Below are positions 63,581 to 64,000 of a stretch of 64,000 nt of DNA, piece by piece. Every line of letters starts with the position of its first letter. Within the stretch, counting starts at the first letter, position 1. Location: positions 91,199 through 155,198 of the forward strand of contig MAAR01000012.1 in the NCBI GenBank assembly GCA_002162765.1, in the 5' to 3' direction. The DNA comes from Flavobacteriales bacterium 34_180_T64. Its GTDB lineage: Bacteria; Bacteroidota; Bacteroidia; Flavobacteriales; Flavobacteriaceae. A program made the translations under genes and the position numbers. The notes beneath the pieces are model-generated. The model was not told the origin of the DNA and ran no database searches. It saw only the letters and a list, made by a program, of their open reading frames with translations.

Positions 63581-64000
63581 ATGAAAAAGATAAGTTTTGC
63601 CCTAAAAAATTGCGCTATTTTAATTGTATTACTTGGTTCATTTATTGCTTGTGACAAGGATTTTGCAAGTATAGAATCTGATATTATTAATAGTGGAAAT
63701 GCAACTCATTTTGATACAGATCACGAACTGTATTCAGTTATTACTTATAACAAAACACTAGGCCCTGTACAAACCAATAACCTTCCAATAAACATGTGGG
63801 GTGTTTTTAAAGACCAAAGGTATGGTTTAACTACAGCAAATGTTGTGAGTCAATTAAATTTACCGTCTCTAAATCCTGATTTTGGTGATGGTACAGAGTT
63901 GGATTCAGTTATTTTAACAATTCCTTATTACAGTAGAGCCGTAGATGTAAATGAAGATGGAAATACGGTTTATGAATTAGATTCTATTCTAGGTAGTGAA
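63581..64000 (+). CDS. DUF4270 family lipoprotein (partial, C-terminus beyond the window)
   Basis: The visible 140 residues start MKKISFALKNCAILIVLL and have a lipoprotein signal ending SFIACDKDFAS. An in-frame ATG at 63572 would add three residues. The mature part, with ELYSVITYNKTLGPVQTNNL, MWGVFKDQRYGLTTANVVSQ and LDSVILTIPYYS, is typical of DUF4270, a Bacteroidota surface lipoprotein family with no assigned function. It follows the GT5-like gene by 10 bp, an order I recall as frequent in flavobacteria. The gene is cut at the right edge. Confidence 0.85.
   Translation, partial: MKKISFALKNCAILIVLLGSFIACDKDFASIESDIINSGNATHFDTDHELYSVITYNKTLGPVQTNNLPINMWGVFKDQRYGLTTANVVSQLNLPSLNPDFGDGTELDSVILTIPYYSRAVDVNEDGNTVYELDSILGSE

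Noticed and set aside
1..64000. tRNA, rRNA, CRISPR arrays, insertion sequences, prophage
   Set aside because: No clover-leaf-like or repeat-spacer pattern and no transposase, integrase or phage protein was seen on reading.

Overview
The window is chromosomal DNA of a low-GC member of the Bacteroidota, family Flavobacteriaceae. The evidence is the gene order mutY-ssb-gldE-gldD (gliding motility), a protein with a type IX secretion (T9SS) C-terminal sorting domain, a SusC-like TonB-dependent receptor with a carboxypeptidase-like N-terminal domain, a one-chain eukaryote-type glycyl-tRNA synthetase, the order ileS-dksA-lspA, few purine-rich Shine-Dalgarno sites, and promoters resembling the Bacteroidota -7 element TAnnTTTG. 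The genus cannot be fixed from this window. No rRNA, tRNA, CRISPR array, transposase or prophage was seen.

Layout. 1-2304: a GGGPS-like prenyl transferase (cut by the window edge) overlapping a phosphopantetheinyl transferase, then divergent ahcY. 2305-2609: degenerate palindromic repeats and a terminator. 2610-8695: a secreted protein with a caspase-like His/Cys pattern, a methionine-type aminotransferase plus omega-amidase pair, an Ig-like lipoprotein, a ComF-family protein and a coiled-coil membrane protein. 8759-10297: glyS. 10366-16294: a heavy-metal efflux operon (small His-rich exported protein, CzcA-type pump fused to a TolC-like outer-membrane factor, lipoprotein adaptor). 16352-19762: a very large outer-membrane protein. 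19974-21902: a four-gene cassette of unrecognised exported and membrane proteins with a tandem-repeat promoter; this is the best candidate here for an undescribed system. 22057-24844: exonuclease III, an OmpA-family lipoprotein and an aldo/keto reductase. 24900-27047: rng, a 29-residue highly basic protein and HU. 27181-30647: mutY-ssb-gldE-gldD. 30719-35005: a TonB-dependent receptor with its downstream secreted lipoprotein.

35170-42466: a probable operon DUF3108-kynA-M23 peptidase-pgi, then hppD and hmgA; TDO, HPPD and HmgA together give aromatic amino-acid catabolism. 42646-46676: uvrC and a patatin-Omp85 protein. 46760-49170: rimK, an aspartoacylase-family hydrolase and 5-formyl-THF cyclo-ligase, tightly packed. 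49152-53711: lspA, dksA-like and ileS. 53830-57573: a large T9SS-secreted LamG/thrombospondin-repeat protein. 57836-62650: a probable operon panC-panD-UPF0104 membrane protein-esterase-like pseudoenzyme-radA. 62761-64000: a GT5-like protein and a DUF4270 lipoprotein cut by the window edge.

Most of the window is conserved housekeeping DNA. The most unusual items are the 19974-21902 cassette, the CzcA-TolC fusion that keeps an internal signal peptide, an esterase-fold protein lacking its nucleophilic serine, an M23 peptidase with Cys in place of a zinc-binding His, the rimK-aspartoacylase pair, and the caspase-like secreted protein. All calls come from reading the sequence; no database search was run.
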